A model generated the notes under the pieces. It was given only the letters and a program-made list of their open reading frames with translations. It was not told the DNA's origin and ran no database searches. From Oceanispirochaeta crateris (GTDB lineage: Bacteria > Spirochaetota > Spirochaetia > DSM-2461), in NCBI RefSeq assembly GCF_008329965.1, contig NZ_CP036150.1:1612001-1676000 (forward strand): DNA of 64,000 nucleotides, given 5' to 3'. Shown here piece after piece: positions 1 to 9,281 of this stretch. The translations under genes and the position numbers were made by a program. Positions within the stretch are counted from its first letter, which is position 1. Each line of letters begins with the position of its first letter.

Positions 1-85
1 ATTCCAAGAGCCATAATGAGGCAGCCTGTAGAAATCTTTAAAAACGAAGGGATTTCGCCTACGATCGATTTAATTCTACTGGACA

Positions 86-922
86 TTAAAGATTTCGTTC
101 TTTACGGATGCTATCCCAGGCTTGCTGTATTTCACTGAAACGTTCATTGGCAAACTTGGTAAATTCTTCGGGCAATCCTTTTGCAGAGATTTTGTCGGGA
201 TGAAACTCAGAAACTTTTTTTCTATAGGCTTTTCTGATGACATCATCTCCATCAGAAGGAGAACAGCCTAGAATCCCATAGGCACCACTGACGCCGCTCC
301 CAGTACTGGCAGAACTGCTACCGCCGAAGCCATAGCGGCTTTTTAAGCGGTCATAAGAGGTCTGGCTATATCCGAAGATACCGACAGCCTCCTGTATCAA
401 TCTCTCTTCTTCCCTATGTATTTTTCCATCTGCAGCGGCAACTCTGAGGAGTATGTCCAAAACGAGCTCGGTGAACTGGGCATTGCCTGCAAAACTTTGA
501 TAGAACTTCCGGGCATAAGATTCAAAGCTGTCACCGGATCGAATTGCCGCATTGAAGATTTCCATAGCCGATTGCTGACTGATAGGGTCGAGCCTCAGGT
601 CAGTTCTCATAAAATTATAAATCGTTTGTTTCTCACTCTCTGAAATTGAACCGTCTGCAATAGACAGCTTACCAAGCATAGAGAAGACGGAAGAAAAAAA
701 GACCTGACCGGAATTCAATGATCCACCATAGGACTGCTGTCCCTGACTTCCAGGTCTACCCTGAAAAAAGTTGTATTGCCTTGAGGCACCGGCCTGAAAT
801 GATAAGCTTCTACCGATGGAACTGCCGATAACAGCCCCAATGATTCCCATAAAAGGAAGGCCTGACATTATGCCCAGAATAAATCCTATGATACCGCCGA
901 TGAATCCTCTACTACCGCTCAA
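86..922 (-). CDS. TerB/J-domain (DjlA-like) co-chaperone
   Basis: The protein has a glycine- and isoleucine-rich hydrophobic segment near its N-terminus, a TerB-like helical region in the middle and a C-terminal J domain with the diagnostic His-Pro-Asp triad about 36 residues from the end. This order matches DjlA-type membrane co-chaperones, which stimulate DnaK ATPase; the client is unknown. The frame is open to a TTG at 994, but that codon has no ribosome site. I chose the TTG at 922 because AAGGAG lies six bases upstream (929-934), giving about 278 residues. It follows the radical SAM gene on the same strand. The 85 bases beyond its stop hold nothing I can assign. Confidence 0.8.
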   Translation of the reverse strand: MSGSRGFIGGIIGFILGIMSGLPFMGIIGAVIGSSIGRSLSFQAGASRQYNFFQGRPGSQGQQSYGGSLNSGQVFFSSVFSMLGKLSIADGSISESEKQTIYNFMRTDLRLDPISQQSAMEIFNAAIRSGDSFESYARKFYQSFAGNAQFTELVLDILLRVAAADGKIHREEERLIQEAVGIFGYSQTSYDRLKSRYGFGGSSSASTGSGVSGAYGILGCSPSDGDDVIRKAYRKKVSEFHPDKISAKGLPEEFTKFANERFSEIQQAWDSIRKERNL

Positions 923-1009
923 TTCAAACTCCTTGACAATTCCCAATGGTAGGAATTCCTCAATATCTCTATAAATTAACAATATCAGGTCCAATGGTAA
1001 AGGGTAGAA

Positions 1010-2899
1010 TTATGAACCTTTTATGAACCGATTACTTTTTTTAGACCGCTTTTGCTGATGATTCCTCTTAGAAGTCACCGATTTTCTTGAAATGGCGCCA
1101 CCGGGATAGGATGGGATGAGGCATTTTGGTCCCGAACCGATCAGGTCAGATCTTTTTTCGAGAAGCAGGGCTTCCTTAACAAGTTTATAGTTCTCAGCCT
1201 TGTTAAACTGGAGAAGAGCCCGCTGTAACCTCTTATCTCTCTCCTTTGTCACCACGGGAACTGTCTCACCCGTGATAGGATTGATACCGGTATAATACAT
1301 GCAGGTGGACACAGTTCCCGGAGTGGGATAAAAGTCCTGAACCTGATCAGGAACAAAGCCGGTTTCTTTCATAAACTCTGCAAGGGCAATGCCATCCTTT
1401 AATAGACTTCCGGGATGAGAAGAAATAAAGTAAGGCACCATAAACTGCTTTTTCTTTATCTCTTGATTGATTTCACTATAGCGTTTCATGAACTTTCTAT
1501 AAACTGGATGTTTTTGCTTGTTCATCAATTCCAGAACTCTGGGAGAGGTATGTTCGGGGGCCACTTTCAATTGGCCGCTGATATGGTGTTCACAGAGTTC
1601 TTTGAAAAAAGTTTCATCCCGGTCTTGAAGCAAATAGTCAAAACGAATCCCCGATCGTATAAAAACCTTTTTAATTCCCTTGAGCTTTCTTAATTTCCTG
1701 AGGAGAGAGAGGTAGTCTCTATGATCCACTTCAAGATTCTGGCATGGCTCGGGAGTAAGGCATTGCCTATCCTGACAGGCTCCCCGGACAAGCTGATTCG
1801 GACAGGATGGTTTTCTGAAATTGGCAGTCGGTCCGCCTACGTCGTGGATATACCCTTTAAATCCCGGATCTTCAATCAATTTTTGTGCTTCACTTATGAC
1901 AGAATCATGACTGCGGGCGGATACGATTCTTCCCTGATGAAATGTGAGAGCACAAAAGTTACACCCCCCGTAACAGCCCCGGTTATGAACCAGTGAGAAT
2001 TCGACCTCCTGAAGAGCAGGGATTCCACCGGCTTCATCATACTCAGGATGAGACTTCCGCACATAAGGAAGGCGATAGGTTTGATCCATTTCTTCCTGAT
2101 TCAAAGGTAAAGCAGGAGGATTCTGAACGACGAAGCGGGTACCACAGGGCTCTACCAAGACCTTTGAAACCAAGGGATCAGTATTCTGATATTGAACCAG
2201 AAAACTTTCTGCATAGTTTTTTTTATTTGTAGATACTTCTTCGAAGGATGGAAGAATGATTGCATCAGAAGGAATTTGATCTTGTGAATTAACGGCATAG
2301 ACCGTTCCCCGGACATCACGGATGCCCTTCATAGGAATTCCTTTTTTAAGGAGATCTGCCAGGATGAGCATGGACTTCTCTCCCATGCCATACATAAGTA
2401 GATCGGCTTTAGAATCCAGAAGGACAGAACGCCTGACCTTATCGCTCCAGTAATCATAATGGGACAAACGGCGGAGTGAGGCTTCCAGTCCGCCTAATAT
2501 GACGGGAACCCCCTTATAGGCCTGACGAGCCATGGATGTATACACAATGGATGCCCTATCTGGACGCTTCCCCCCCTCACCCCCGGGAGTATAGGCATCA
2601 TTATGACGGATTTTGCGATTGACAGTATACCTGCTGACCATGGAGTCAATATTTCCAGGAGACACCAAAAAAGCCAGGCCGGGTTTTCCAAGTTGCCGAA
2701 AAGCTTCCGGATCCTTCCAGTCTGGTTGGGCTAGGATTCCGACCTTAAATCCAGCAGATTCCAGAGTTCTGGAAATGATCGCAGATGCAAAGGAAGGATG
2801 ATCCACATAGGCATCACCCGAAATAAGGACAAAATCACAATGATCCCATCCTCGCAGGTCCATATCATTTCTATTTATTGGTAAAAAGGAATTTCTCAA
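1010..2899 (-). CDS. YgiQ-family radical SAM protein
   Basis: A 629-residue protein of the YgiQ / UPF0313 family. The radical SAM cluster motif (CxxxCxxC) lies in the middle, in the stretch NRGCYGGCNFCAL, preceded by the N-terminal domain typical of this family and followed by further cysteines around residues 370-390. The C-terminal 40 residues are basic and low in complexity. The biochemical role of YgiQ proteins is not established to my knowledge. The likely start is TTG at 2899 with GGAG five bases upstream. It contains an in-frame run of seven G residues (reverse strand, near 2570), showing that long poly-G tracts occur in intact genes here. Confidence 0.9.
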   Translation of the reverse strand: MRNSFLPINRNDMDLRGWDHCDFVLISGDAYVDHPSFASAIISRTLESAGFKVGILAQPDWKDPEAFRQLGKPGLAFLVSPGNIDSMVSRYTVNRKIRHNDAYTPGGEGGKRPDRASIVYTSMARQAYKGVPVILGGLEASLRRLSHYDYWSDKVRRSVLLDSKADLLMYGMGEKSMLILADLLKKGIPMKGIRDVRGTVYAVNSQDQIPSDAIILPSFEEVSTNKKNYAESFLVQYQNTDPLVSKVLVEPCGTRFVVQNPPALPLNQEEMDQTYRLPYVRKSHPEYDEAGGIPALQEVEFSLVHNRGCYGGCNFCALTFHQGRIVSARSHDSVISEAQKLIEDPGFKGYIHDVGGPTANFRKPSCPNQLVRGACQDRQCLTPEPCQNLEVDHRDYLSLLRKLRKLKGIKKVFIRSGIRFDYLLQDRDETFFKELCEHHISGQLKVAPEHTSPRVLELMNKQKHPVYRKFMKRYSEINQEIKKKQFMVPYFISSHPGSLLKDGIALAEFMKETGFVPDQVQDFYPTPGTVSTCMYYTGINPITGETVPVVTKERDKRLQRALLQFNKAENYKLVKEALLLEKRSDLIGSGPKCLIPSYPGGAISRKSVTSKRNHQQKRSKKSNRFIKGS

Positions 2900-2941
2900 A
2901 AGATCTCCATCCCTCCGGTTTTATGACAGCTCATGGTGCTT

Positions 2942-3532
2942 TTAATGGAGGGTGAGAAGCACACGGGCCCTATCGGATATGAATACCCTTTTTTTGACTA
3001 TGGATTCTCCCGCCAGTTCCAGACGTATATCGTAAAAAGAACTTCTCCCTGAAGTTTGAAGATCCAGAATCATCTCTCCCGATTCCAGTAAAAACTCATC
3101 CAGGAGATTATCACCCCACTCATCCTCTGTCTCAGAGCTTATATACAAGGCTCGTATAACCGAACCGGTTTTATTCACTAGTGTAAAACGAATGAGGCCT
3201 TCACTGGATAAAAGCTGATGATCTTCCGGTAGAATCAGGATTTTACGTCTGCTGCTGATATCAACATTGTACTTCAGGTATAGATCACCATCTTCATCAA
3301 CAAATCTGAAATTAATCGGCTTTTCCTCATCCAATTCAACTTCCAGAACCACATAATCTCCCGGGAGTATGACATCAAAGGGGAGTTTGTCATAGCCCCA
3401 ATTCTCTGTATCAGCAGGAACTGCATACACTTCGAATAAAGGAGTTTCTGTCTTATTAATCAAGACGAGTTCTACCGAAAACAGACTGGTCAGGCTAAAA
3501 AATAAAAAGCATAAGATTCCGATTCTTCTCAC
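2942..3532 (-). CDS. Secreted protein with two similar beta domains
   Basis: A 196-residue protein with a clear signal peptide (Arg-Arg start, hydrophobic core to about residue 19) and no lipobox cysteine, so probably periplasmic. Two halves resemble each other: each begins with an Asn-Lys-Thr stretch, has a Trp-Gly-x-(Asp/Asn) element about 20 residues later and then an LxxG turn followed by alternating hydrophobic residues. This suggests an internal duplication of a small beta-sandwich-like domain. The family was not recognised. The GTG start overlaps the stop of the upstream cyclase gene by GTGA, so the two are probably translationally coupled. Confidence 0.7.
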   Translation of the reverse strand: MRRIGILCFLFFSLTSLFSVELVLINKTETPLFEVYAVPADTENWGYDKLPFDVILPGDYVVLEVELDEEKPINFRFVDEDGDLYLKYNVDISSRRKILILPEDHQLLSSEGLIRFTLVNKTGSVIRALYISSETEDEWGDNLLDEFLLESGEMILDLQTSGRSSFYDIRLELAGESIVKKRVFISDRARVLLTLH

Positions 3533-4964
3533 AATTCCTCCAACTCTTCGAGTCTATTCTGATATTCGAGGATACTGGTCTTGATATGGGCGAAAAAGAG
3601 AGGGAAAATAAGATTATAAAAGTAGCTTGTATGAGCTATGGAATCCTTTAGGGAATCATAGGTATCAATCAAGACTTTTTCCTCATTGTTTATATGAGTT
3701 TCATAATCTTGAAAACTACAATCTTTGCTTTCACACCGCCCGGAAGGATGTTTCACAGCATCCTGTAGATTACCCAGTATATCCATCAAATCTTTTAGAG
3801 TATAATTCTTTTTGATATTCTCCTCTACGGCTACTGTGTCCATACAATAGGACTCCAGTAAGGCCTTATAGCGACCAGGCAGGAGAATCTTATACAACTG
3901 ATCTTTACGAAGGTGTATATTCAACTTTTCAAAGAGTTCTTCCAGTTTATGTAAAACGTACTGATTCCCCCTGTAATACTTCATAAAATCAATGATTCTC
4001 TGCGCCCCAGGCTCCTCTTTCTGCAAAAGGAGTTTCACCTGCTTCACAATTTCTTCCGGGAGATTAGGTTCGACCTGAACACTATAAGTGTTGTAGCCGG
4101 CATTTTTCTTTTCCTTTATATAGACCGTATTAAAACGGAAAAGTTCATCCTTTGTTATTTTTCGATAGTCACTGAATAAGGCAGAAGCCTCCCTGATAAA
4201 TCTTTGATAGTAAGAATCAACAATTCCCTGTTTATTCAACTGTCTGTAATACTCTTCTGAAATACGAACCCCTCCTATGGGCGCTGTAGATTCCATTCGC
4301 TTTGCATTTATCACTGGCATCCCTATGACATCCCAATGCTTGGCCCCCTCAGGCCCGAAGTTTCCGATCATAACCTTTCCGATGGAGGCACCGATTCGGA
4401 TACGGATTTGAAATAAAGCATTGATGGAGGGAGATAAAAATTCGTTGTTCCTCAACCCTCTGATGATATCAAAGGCCTTAAGGATCTCTTCTTTTGTTTT
4501 GCCTTCTTTCTCGGAGTACAAAAACTTATCATTTGCCTGATTGAATAAAATACAGACTCTCTGCAGCTCAATACAGGTATAGAACAACTCCCTGGCAATA
4601 TAATATTCGGCTTCATCCTCAGAGAGGCCCCGCACATTAGGATCAATGGGACCTCCATACTGAAACATAAGGCTATCACCTTCCAGTTTGTTCAGATACC
4701 CCCATGTTTATTCAAAACCCAGTTAAAAGCTGAATACAATCCATTGAGGACCGTTTGATTCTCATTGGGACTGAGGAATTTTGAAAGAAAGGTATAATCC
4801 GCAATATCCAGAAAACCAATACCAACTAGAGCCTCTTCCGAATCATTGGGAATGGCACCAATTTCGGTAATGGCATTGACGAGTTGACGGGGAAGATAAA
4901 ACCTTTCAATATCCTGGCGTAATTTATCAATGTTAACAGATCGGGTGTTATTGTCTTCGCTCAT
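3529..4964 (-). pseudogene. Class III adenylate/guanylate cyclase, frameshifted
   Basis: Two adjacent frames together encode one class III cyclase. The upstream part (4964 to about 4699) has the first metal Asp in GFLDIADYTFLS. The downstream part has the second (KLEGDSLMF, including the Lys used for adenine recognition) and then WDVIGMPVINAKRM, which carries the substrate Asp and the catalytic Asn and Arg. The break is in a run of five G residues (C residues at 4699-4703); one more G would join HGG to YLNKLEGD without loss. All catalytic residues are present, so the restored enzyme should be active. The C-terminal 180 residues were not recognised. The ATG at 4964 is chosen; the frame also opens from a TTG at 5015. 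Frameshift could be real, programmed or a sequencing error. Confidence 0.75.
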
Positions 4965-5082
4965 TCTCTCAGCATCCTCATTATCATAGTATAGACTAGT
5001 TTCAGGAAGGTACAATTATATTATATCGAACTTCAAGAAAGGAATCAGTGATTTTTATTGAAATTTAAGATTGTCCCTTTTT

Positions 5083-5111
5083 TTGACATTTTTGATCAGG
5101 TATTATAAACT
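5083..5111 (+). promoter_or_regulatory. Promoter of the MinD-like gene
   Basis: TTGACA at 5083-5088, 17 bases, then TAAACT at 5106-5111 (TATAAA at 5104 is an alternative). It lies 26 bases upstream of the TTG start. Confidence 0.55.
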
Positions 5112-5136
5112 CAAGTCCTGAGAAAAGGAGTAACTA

Positions 5137-6312
5137 TTGGTTCTCAATGAAAGCCTGGATAAAAAAATAATTCCTATTGCCGGAGGGAAAGGCGGAGTCG
5201 GTAAATCTGTTCTCTCTGTCAACATAGCCCTGTCTCTTGCCATTTCTGACAAACGTACGATCCTGATAGACCTCGATCTGGGGGGAGCAAACCTTCATAC
5301 TGTTTTGGGCATGAAGAACACGAATCCCGGGATCGCATCTTTCCTGCAGGATAAAGACAGAAGTTTTAAATCCCTCATACTGGATACCCCATTTAAAAAC
5401 CTGCAATTCATTCCAGGAGACACCCTCTCCTATGGAATGGCCGACATTACTGAAAAACAGAAAAAAGAAATTCTTTTCGAAATACAGGATTTAGACGCTG
5501 ATTATATTATAATGGACCTAGGAGCGGGGAGCAGTTTCAATACGATTGATTTCTTTTTAGTCTCAAACTCTGGGCTGATCATCACGACTCCCCAAGCGGG
5601 TTCAGTGATGAATTCCTATACATTTTTAAAGAACCTAACAATCCGATTCCTTCAAAAAGCCTTTGCTTCCAATAAAAATATGGAAGCGTATCTAAAGAAG
5701 AATATAAAACGTATGCTACCCGGTACAAATCTCACTCTGGCCCATCTTTTACACGAAATTGGATTAGAGGAGCCCGAGACCAGAGATAAAGCCCTGGCCT
5801 ACCTGGAGGTTTTACAACCCAAGGTTATTCTCAATATGATGGAGGAAGAGGAAGATTTCCAAATGGCAATGAACCTCTCTAGTCTTGTAAAGAAAGATCT
5901 CCTCATTGAACTTGAATGCCTGGGAGCCATCCTCTATGACAAGGGTATAAATGATTCACTCCATAACAGACATCCATTTCTGCTGGAATATCAGGATTCA
6001 TTGACAGCCCAGCAGATATTCAGAATTGGTCAAAAGATTGCCCAGTCCAGAAACTTTCCAGAGCTGCCTCTGGATTATTCGGAATACAAGGATAGTTTTG
6101 AATTGACCCAGATAGAGACAGAAAATGACTTTGAGATTTATAGACAAATTAAACAAAGTGAAGACCAGGCATCACTTCCGGAAGGGTACGATCTTGAACA
6201 GCTGATGGAAATCATTGAAAAGCAACACGAGAAGATTCAAGAGCTACAGCAAACTGTTAAGATGATGAGTCTGGGCCAGAAAGGCGGTCCCGGAAGTATG
6301 TTTAACTTTTAA
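5137..6312 (+). CDS. MinD/FlhG-like P-loop ATPase
   Basis: A deviant Walker A motif (GGKGGVGKS, residues 17-25) and a Walker A'/switch region (LIDLDLGGANLH) place this in the ParA/MinD family, closest in style to FlhG/YlxH ATPases that position flagella. At 391 residues it is longer than usual FlhG (about 300). The extra C-terminal part ends in a predicted coiled coil (about residues 350-375) and a Gly-rich tail. The start is TTG, supported by AAAGGAG seven bases upstream. No flagellar genes are nearby, so the cargo is unknown. It is divergent from the broken cyclase gene and ends at a bidirectional terminator. Confidence 0.8.
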   Translation: MVLNESLDKKIIPIAGGKGGVGKSVLSVNIALSLAISDKRTILIDLDLGGANLHTVLGMKNTNPGIASFLQDKDRSFKSLILDTPFKNLQFIPGDTLSYGMADITEKQKKEILFEIQDLDADYIIMDLGAGSSFNTIDFFLVSNSGLIITTPQAGSVMNSYTFLKNLTIRFLQKAFASNKNMEAYLKKNIKRMLPGTNLTLAHLLHEIGLEEPETRDKALAYLEVLQPKVILNMMEEEEDFQMAMNLSSLVKKDLLIELECLGAILYDKGINDSLHNRHPFLLEYQDSLTAQQIFRIGQKIAQSRNFPELPLDYSEYKDSFELTQIETENDFEIYRQIKQSEDQASLPEGYDLEQLMEIIEKQHEKIQELQQTVKMMSLGQKGGPGSMFNF

Positions 6313-6326
6313 AAAAAGATCTTACC

Positions 6327-6364
6327 AAAAAAAATGACCGGAAAATATTCCGGTCATTTTTTTT
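6327..6364. terminator. Bidirectional rho-independent terminator
   Basis: An A8 tract, the inverted repeat ATGACCGGAA / TTCCGGTCAT and a T8 tract, located between two convergent genes that it can serve in both directions. Confidence 0.9.
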
Positions 6365-6371
6365 ATGCCTG

Positions 6372-6920
6372 TTAAGCAAAAGGGTTGATAATGGACGGCA
6401 GCACTGCCCCGATCATCTCGGAAGCCTTATTTGCATCGGTTCGTCCAATATTTATATTCTTCCATAAAACCTGATTATAGTAATTCATAAGTGACTTTAA
6501 TATCCCATCGGATTTATGAACAATAAAAGATTGATTAACCCCTGTCTCATTCATGATTGTGAAAGCCGTATAGGTTTCAATGGGTTCTTTCCCCACCATT
6601 ATTTTTTCCTGTCGTTTAGTAGTGTACGTTTCCACTTCTTTAAATCGATAGGGAATTTTGTGTGCATCATCCCTGTAACAGGGTTCAATATGCTTATTGG
6701 AATAAGAAGGAGGCTCAACGAGAACAAACATCTTCAAACCATCTGCCTGAAAAGTAATTCCTTCATCATTTCGGTAAATATCCTTAACATTCCCATAAGA
6801 TACCATCTCTATGCGTGAATAGGATGAATTTCCCATGAAAAAATTACTGATAATATAACCGCCTTCATTTGGAAGATCACCACTTTCATAGGCTTCAAAA
6901 AGATCCAGAATCTTTGCCAT
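6372..6920 (-). CDS. Hypothetical protein, 182 aa
   Basis: A well-formed gene with ATG preceded by AAAGGAG eight bases upstream. There is no signal peptide or membrane segment, so a cytoplasmic protein is expected. The family was not recognised. The protein looks like a mixed alpha/beta fold with a hydrophobic C-terminal segment. It stands alone between the terminator at 6327-6364 and the ilvBH operon, which is on the same strand with its 3' end 115 bases away. Confidence 0.6.
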   Translation of the reverse strand: MAKILDLFEAYESGDLPNEGGYIISNFFMGNSSYSRIEMVSYGNVKDIYRNDEGITFQADGLKMFVLVEPPSYSNKHIEPCYRDDAHKIPYRFKEVETYTTKRQEKIMVGKEPIETYTAFTIMNETGVNQSFIVHKSDGILKSLMNYYNQVLWKNINIGRTDANKASEMIGAVLPSIINPFA

Positions 6921-7035
6921 AACTTCTCCTTTATAGAGTATCTGTATGTATTTATAAGATACAACTCGTTTACTGAATATCCATAATTAAGAATTCAAAT
7001 GATCATGAATCCCTTGTTTAAGATTATACAGAACT

Positions 7036-7509
7036 TTATCCTCTTTTTAAAGCTATTTTTCCAGTTCTGATGGATTCCACAATTCCATAGTGTCTGAAAA
7101 GATCAATAAAGCTACTGACATCTTCTGTATCACCGGTTATTTCAAGAGTCCAAAGATCACCGGAAGAGTCAATGATTCTAGCCGGAATAGAAGAAACAAG
7201 CTGCAATAATTCTGCCCGGTTGCTACTGATGGCTTTAACCTTAAGCAGGGCATGCTCCCTGGAGACAATTGATTCTTCCTTATAGTCCCAAACATTAATG
7301 ACATTAATGAGCTTTTGAAGCTGTTTCCTGAGCTGTTCGAGTACCGTATCATCCCCATTGACGACAATAGTAAAGCGACTCTTCCCCGGATTGTCAGTGA
7401 CACCCACTGAAAGACTTTCAATATTGAAACCTCTACGGGAAAATAATCCGGATATACGGGTCATGACTCCGGGCACATCATCACATAGGATGGATATGGT
7501 GTGTTTCAT
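7036..7509 (-). CDS. ilvH: Acetolactate synthase small (regulatory) subunit
   Basis: This 157-residue protein starts with the ACT domain typical of IlvN/IlvH (SILCDDVPGVMTRISGLFSRRGFNIESLSVG) and has the second, C-terminal regulatory domain. It binds branched-chain amino acids such as valine and confers feedback inhibition on the catalytic subunit in isoleucine/valine synthesis. The start codon overlaps the ilvB stop by four bases (ATGA), so the subunits are probably made in matched amounts. Length and order are standard. Confidence 0.95.
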   Translation of the reverse strand: MKHTISILCDDVPGVMTRISGLFSRRGFNIESLSVGVTDNPGKSRFTIVVNGDDTVLEQLRKQLQKLINVINVWDYKEESIVSREHALLKVKAISSNRAELLQLVSSIPARIIDSSGDLWTLEITGDTEDVSSFIDLFRHYGIVESIRTGKIALKRG

Positions 7510-9203
7510 TTGACACCTCCTTCTTCAACAATATCCAATATTGAATTACCTCTGACCATGGGATAAGCATGCTCCCCTCCTTTCCCGATGACGCAATCAA
7601 CGATATGCACACCCTTATAGAGGTCCTTATCCTGCATGAGCTCTCTTAAATCTGCAGAAGTCACAACACGATGCCCCTGGGCACCCATGCTCTCTGCCAT
7701 CTTGGGAAAATCTACAAATGAACCTAAGTCACTAATGTCAAAGCTACTCTTGTAGAACTCATCCTGAAGTTGCGCAATCATACCGAGTTTGGAGTCATTC
7801 ATGATAAAGCAGATAATGTTCAGTTTTTCTTCGGTGGCGGTAATGATTTCCTGACAATTCATGACAAAGGAGCCGTCTCCAGCAATCACAACAATCTGCC
7901 TATCTGGCATTCCAACCGCGGCCCCTACGGCTGCAGGAAAACTAAATCCCATTGTACCCAGCCCACCAGAACTGAGAAAATGTCTTCCCGAAGGGAGTTT
8001 TATTTCATGGGCTGCAAACATTTGGTGTCGGCCGACATCTGTAACAAAAAGAGGATTATCAAGATACTCTTGCATAATTCTCATTGTTCCAATCTGTGTC
8101 AATTCATTTTCAGGAACAACAGGAAGCAAAGCTCTTGAATCAATATCTTTGAGATGAGAGATCCAGTCAGGATGTTTACAAGGCTTGATCAAATCATTCA
8201 GCCTCGTAAGAATTTGCTTCAAATCCCCTACAATGGGGAGGAGAGTTTCAACGTTTTTTCCAATCTCCGCAGGATCTATATCCACATGTATGATCTTTCG
8301 ATGTCCAGGATAGGTATCCAAATTAATTGTATGTCTATTGCTGAAGCGGGCTCCTAGAGCCAGAATGACATCAGCCTGATCAATAGCCTGATTTGAGACC
8401 ACCTTACCATGATAACCACACATACCCAAATTGAGGGGATGATTATCGGCCAAGGCTGTCTTCCCCATAAAAGTATGAGTTAATGGTATGTTTGCTTTTT
8501 CAGCAAACTGCCTCAGCACGTCAAAAGACTCAGATGCAATGATCCCTCCACCAGCAATGATCAAAGGTTTCTTAGCATGTTCAAGAGTCTTGACTGCCCG
8601 TTTTATCTGACCTGGATGACCTTCGGAATTTGGATTATAACCTTCTAACACAATCTCTTTAATGTCAGGGAGGTTGAACTCCTGAAAAAGGACATCCTTG
8701 GGAATATCAATGAGAACCGGGCCTTTGCGACCTGTTGAAGCAATATGAAAAGCTTCTTCAATGCGACTGGGAATTTCTTTGACTTCCTGTACGAGAAGAT
8801 TATGTTTTGTTATGGGTATGGTAATACCCGTTGTATCAACTTCTTGGAATGCATCGGTACCGATATTACTTCTAGGGACCTGTCCTGTTATGGCCAGCAT
8901 GGGGACAGAATCCATATAGGCTGTAGCGATGCCTGTAACCAAGTTAGTAGCTCCAGGTCCACTGGTTGCCAGACAGACACCGACTTTACCCGTTGCTCTA
9001 GCGTATCCATCAGCCATATGGGAAGCACCTTGTTCATGTCGAGCAAGAACATGCTTGATCGAACTGGATGCTAAAGCTTCATATATGGGTAGATTGGCAC
9101 CGCCAGGGTATCCAAAAATGACTTCAACACCGAGTTTTTCCAGTGTTTTAATCAGTGCTTTTGCACCATAGGTTCGCCCTTTTTTCATCTGTTCCTCCTT
9201 CAA
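7506..9203 (-). CDS. ilvB: Acetolactate synthase large (catalytic) subunit
   Basis: A 565-residue ThDP enzyme that condenses pyruvate with pyruvate or 2-oxobutyrate, the first common step of valine, leucine and isoleucine synthesis. The N-terminal ThDP domain has the catalytic Glu in RHEQGASHMADGYAR, and the C-terminal ThDP motif runs GDGSFVMN...NDSKLG. The FAD-binding middle domain is present. The ATG is preceded by AAGGAGG. ilvH follows with a four-base overlap. Threonine dehydratase, which supplies 2-oxobutyrate, lies at 61972-63177. Confidence 0.95.
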   Translation of the reverse strand: MKEEQMKKGRTYGAKALIKTLEKLGVEVIFGYPGGANLPIYEALASSSIKHVLARHEQGASHMADGYARATGKVGVCLATSGPGATNLVTGIATAYMDSVPMLAITGQVPRSNIGTDAFQEVDTTGITIPITKHNLLVQEVKEIPSRIEEAFHIASTGRKGPVLIDIPKDVLFQEFNLPDIKEIVLEGYNPNSEGHPGQIKRAVKTLEHAKKPLIIAGGGIIASESFDVLRQFAEKANIPLTHTFMGKTALADNHPLNLGMCGYHGKVVSNQAIDQADVILALGARFSNRHTINLDTYPGHRKIIHVDIDPAEIGKNVETLLPIVGDLKQILTRLNDLIKPCKHPDWISHLKDIDSRALLPVVPENELTQIGTMRIMQEYLDNPLFVTDVGRHQMFAAHEIKLPSGRHFLSSGGLGTMGFSFPAAVGAAVGMPDRQIVVIAGDGSFVMNCQEIITATEEKLNIICFIMNDSKLGMIAQLQDEFYKSSFDISDLGSFVDFPKMAESMGAQGHRVVTSADLRELMQDKDLYKGVHIVDCVIGKGGEHAYPMVRGNSILDIVEEGGVK

Positions 9204-9221
9204 AATTAAAAATTGAAAACA

Positions 9222-9250
9222 ATTATAGTTTTAAATCAGAATAATGGAAA
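9222..9250 (-). promoter_or_regulatory. Possible ilvBH promoter
   Basis: On the minus strand a perfect TATAAT (ATTATA at 9222-9227) lies 17 bases from a weak -35 (TTTCCA). It is about 20 bases upstream of the ilvB start. Confidence 0.4.
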
Positions 9251-9281
9251 GCAATAGTTGTTTAACGATATTTCCACCATT

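Noticed and set aside
1-138. Open plus-strand frame from the window edge to a stop at 138
   Set aside because: It overlaps the end of the J-domain gene on the other strand and has no recognisable sequence; it is too short to judge.
2565-2590. Seven-G tract in the radical SAM gene as another frameshift
   Set aside because: The frame is open and family sequence continues correctly on both sides.
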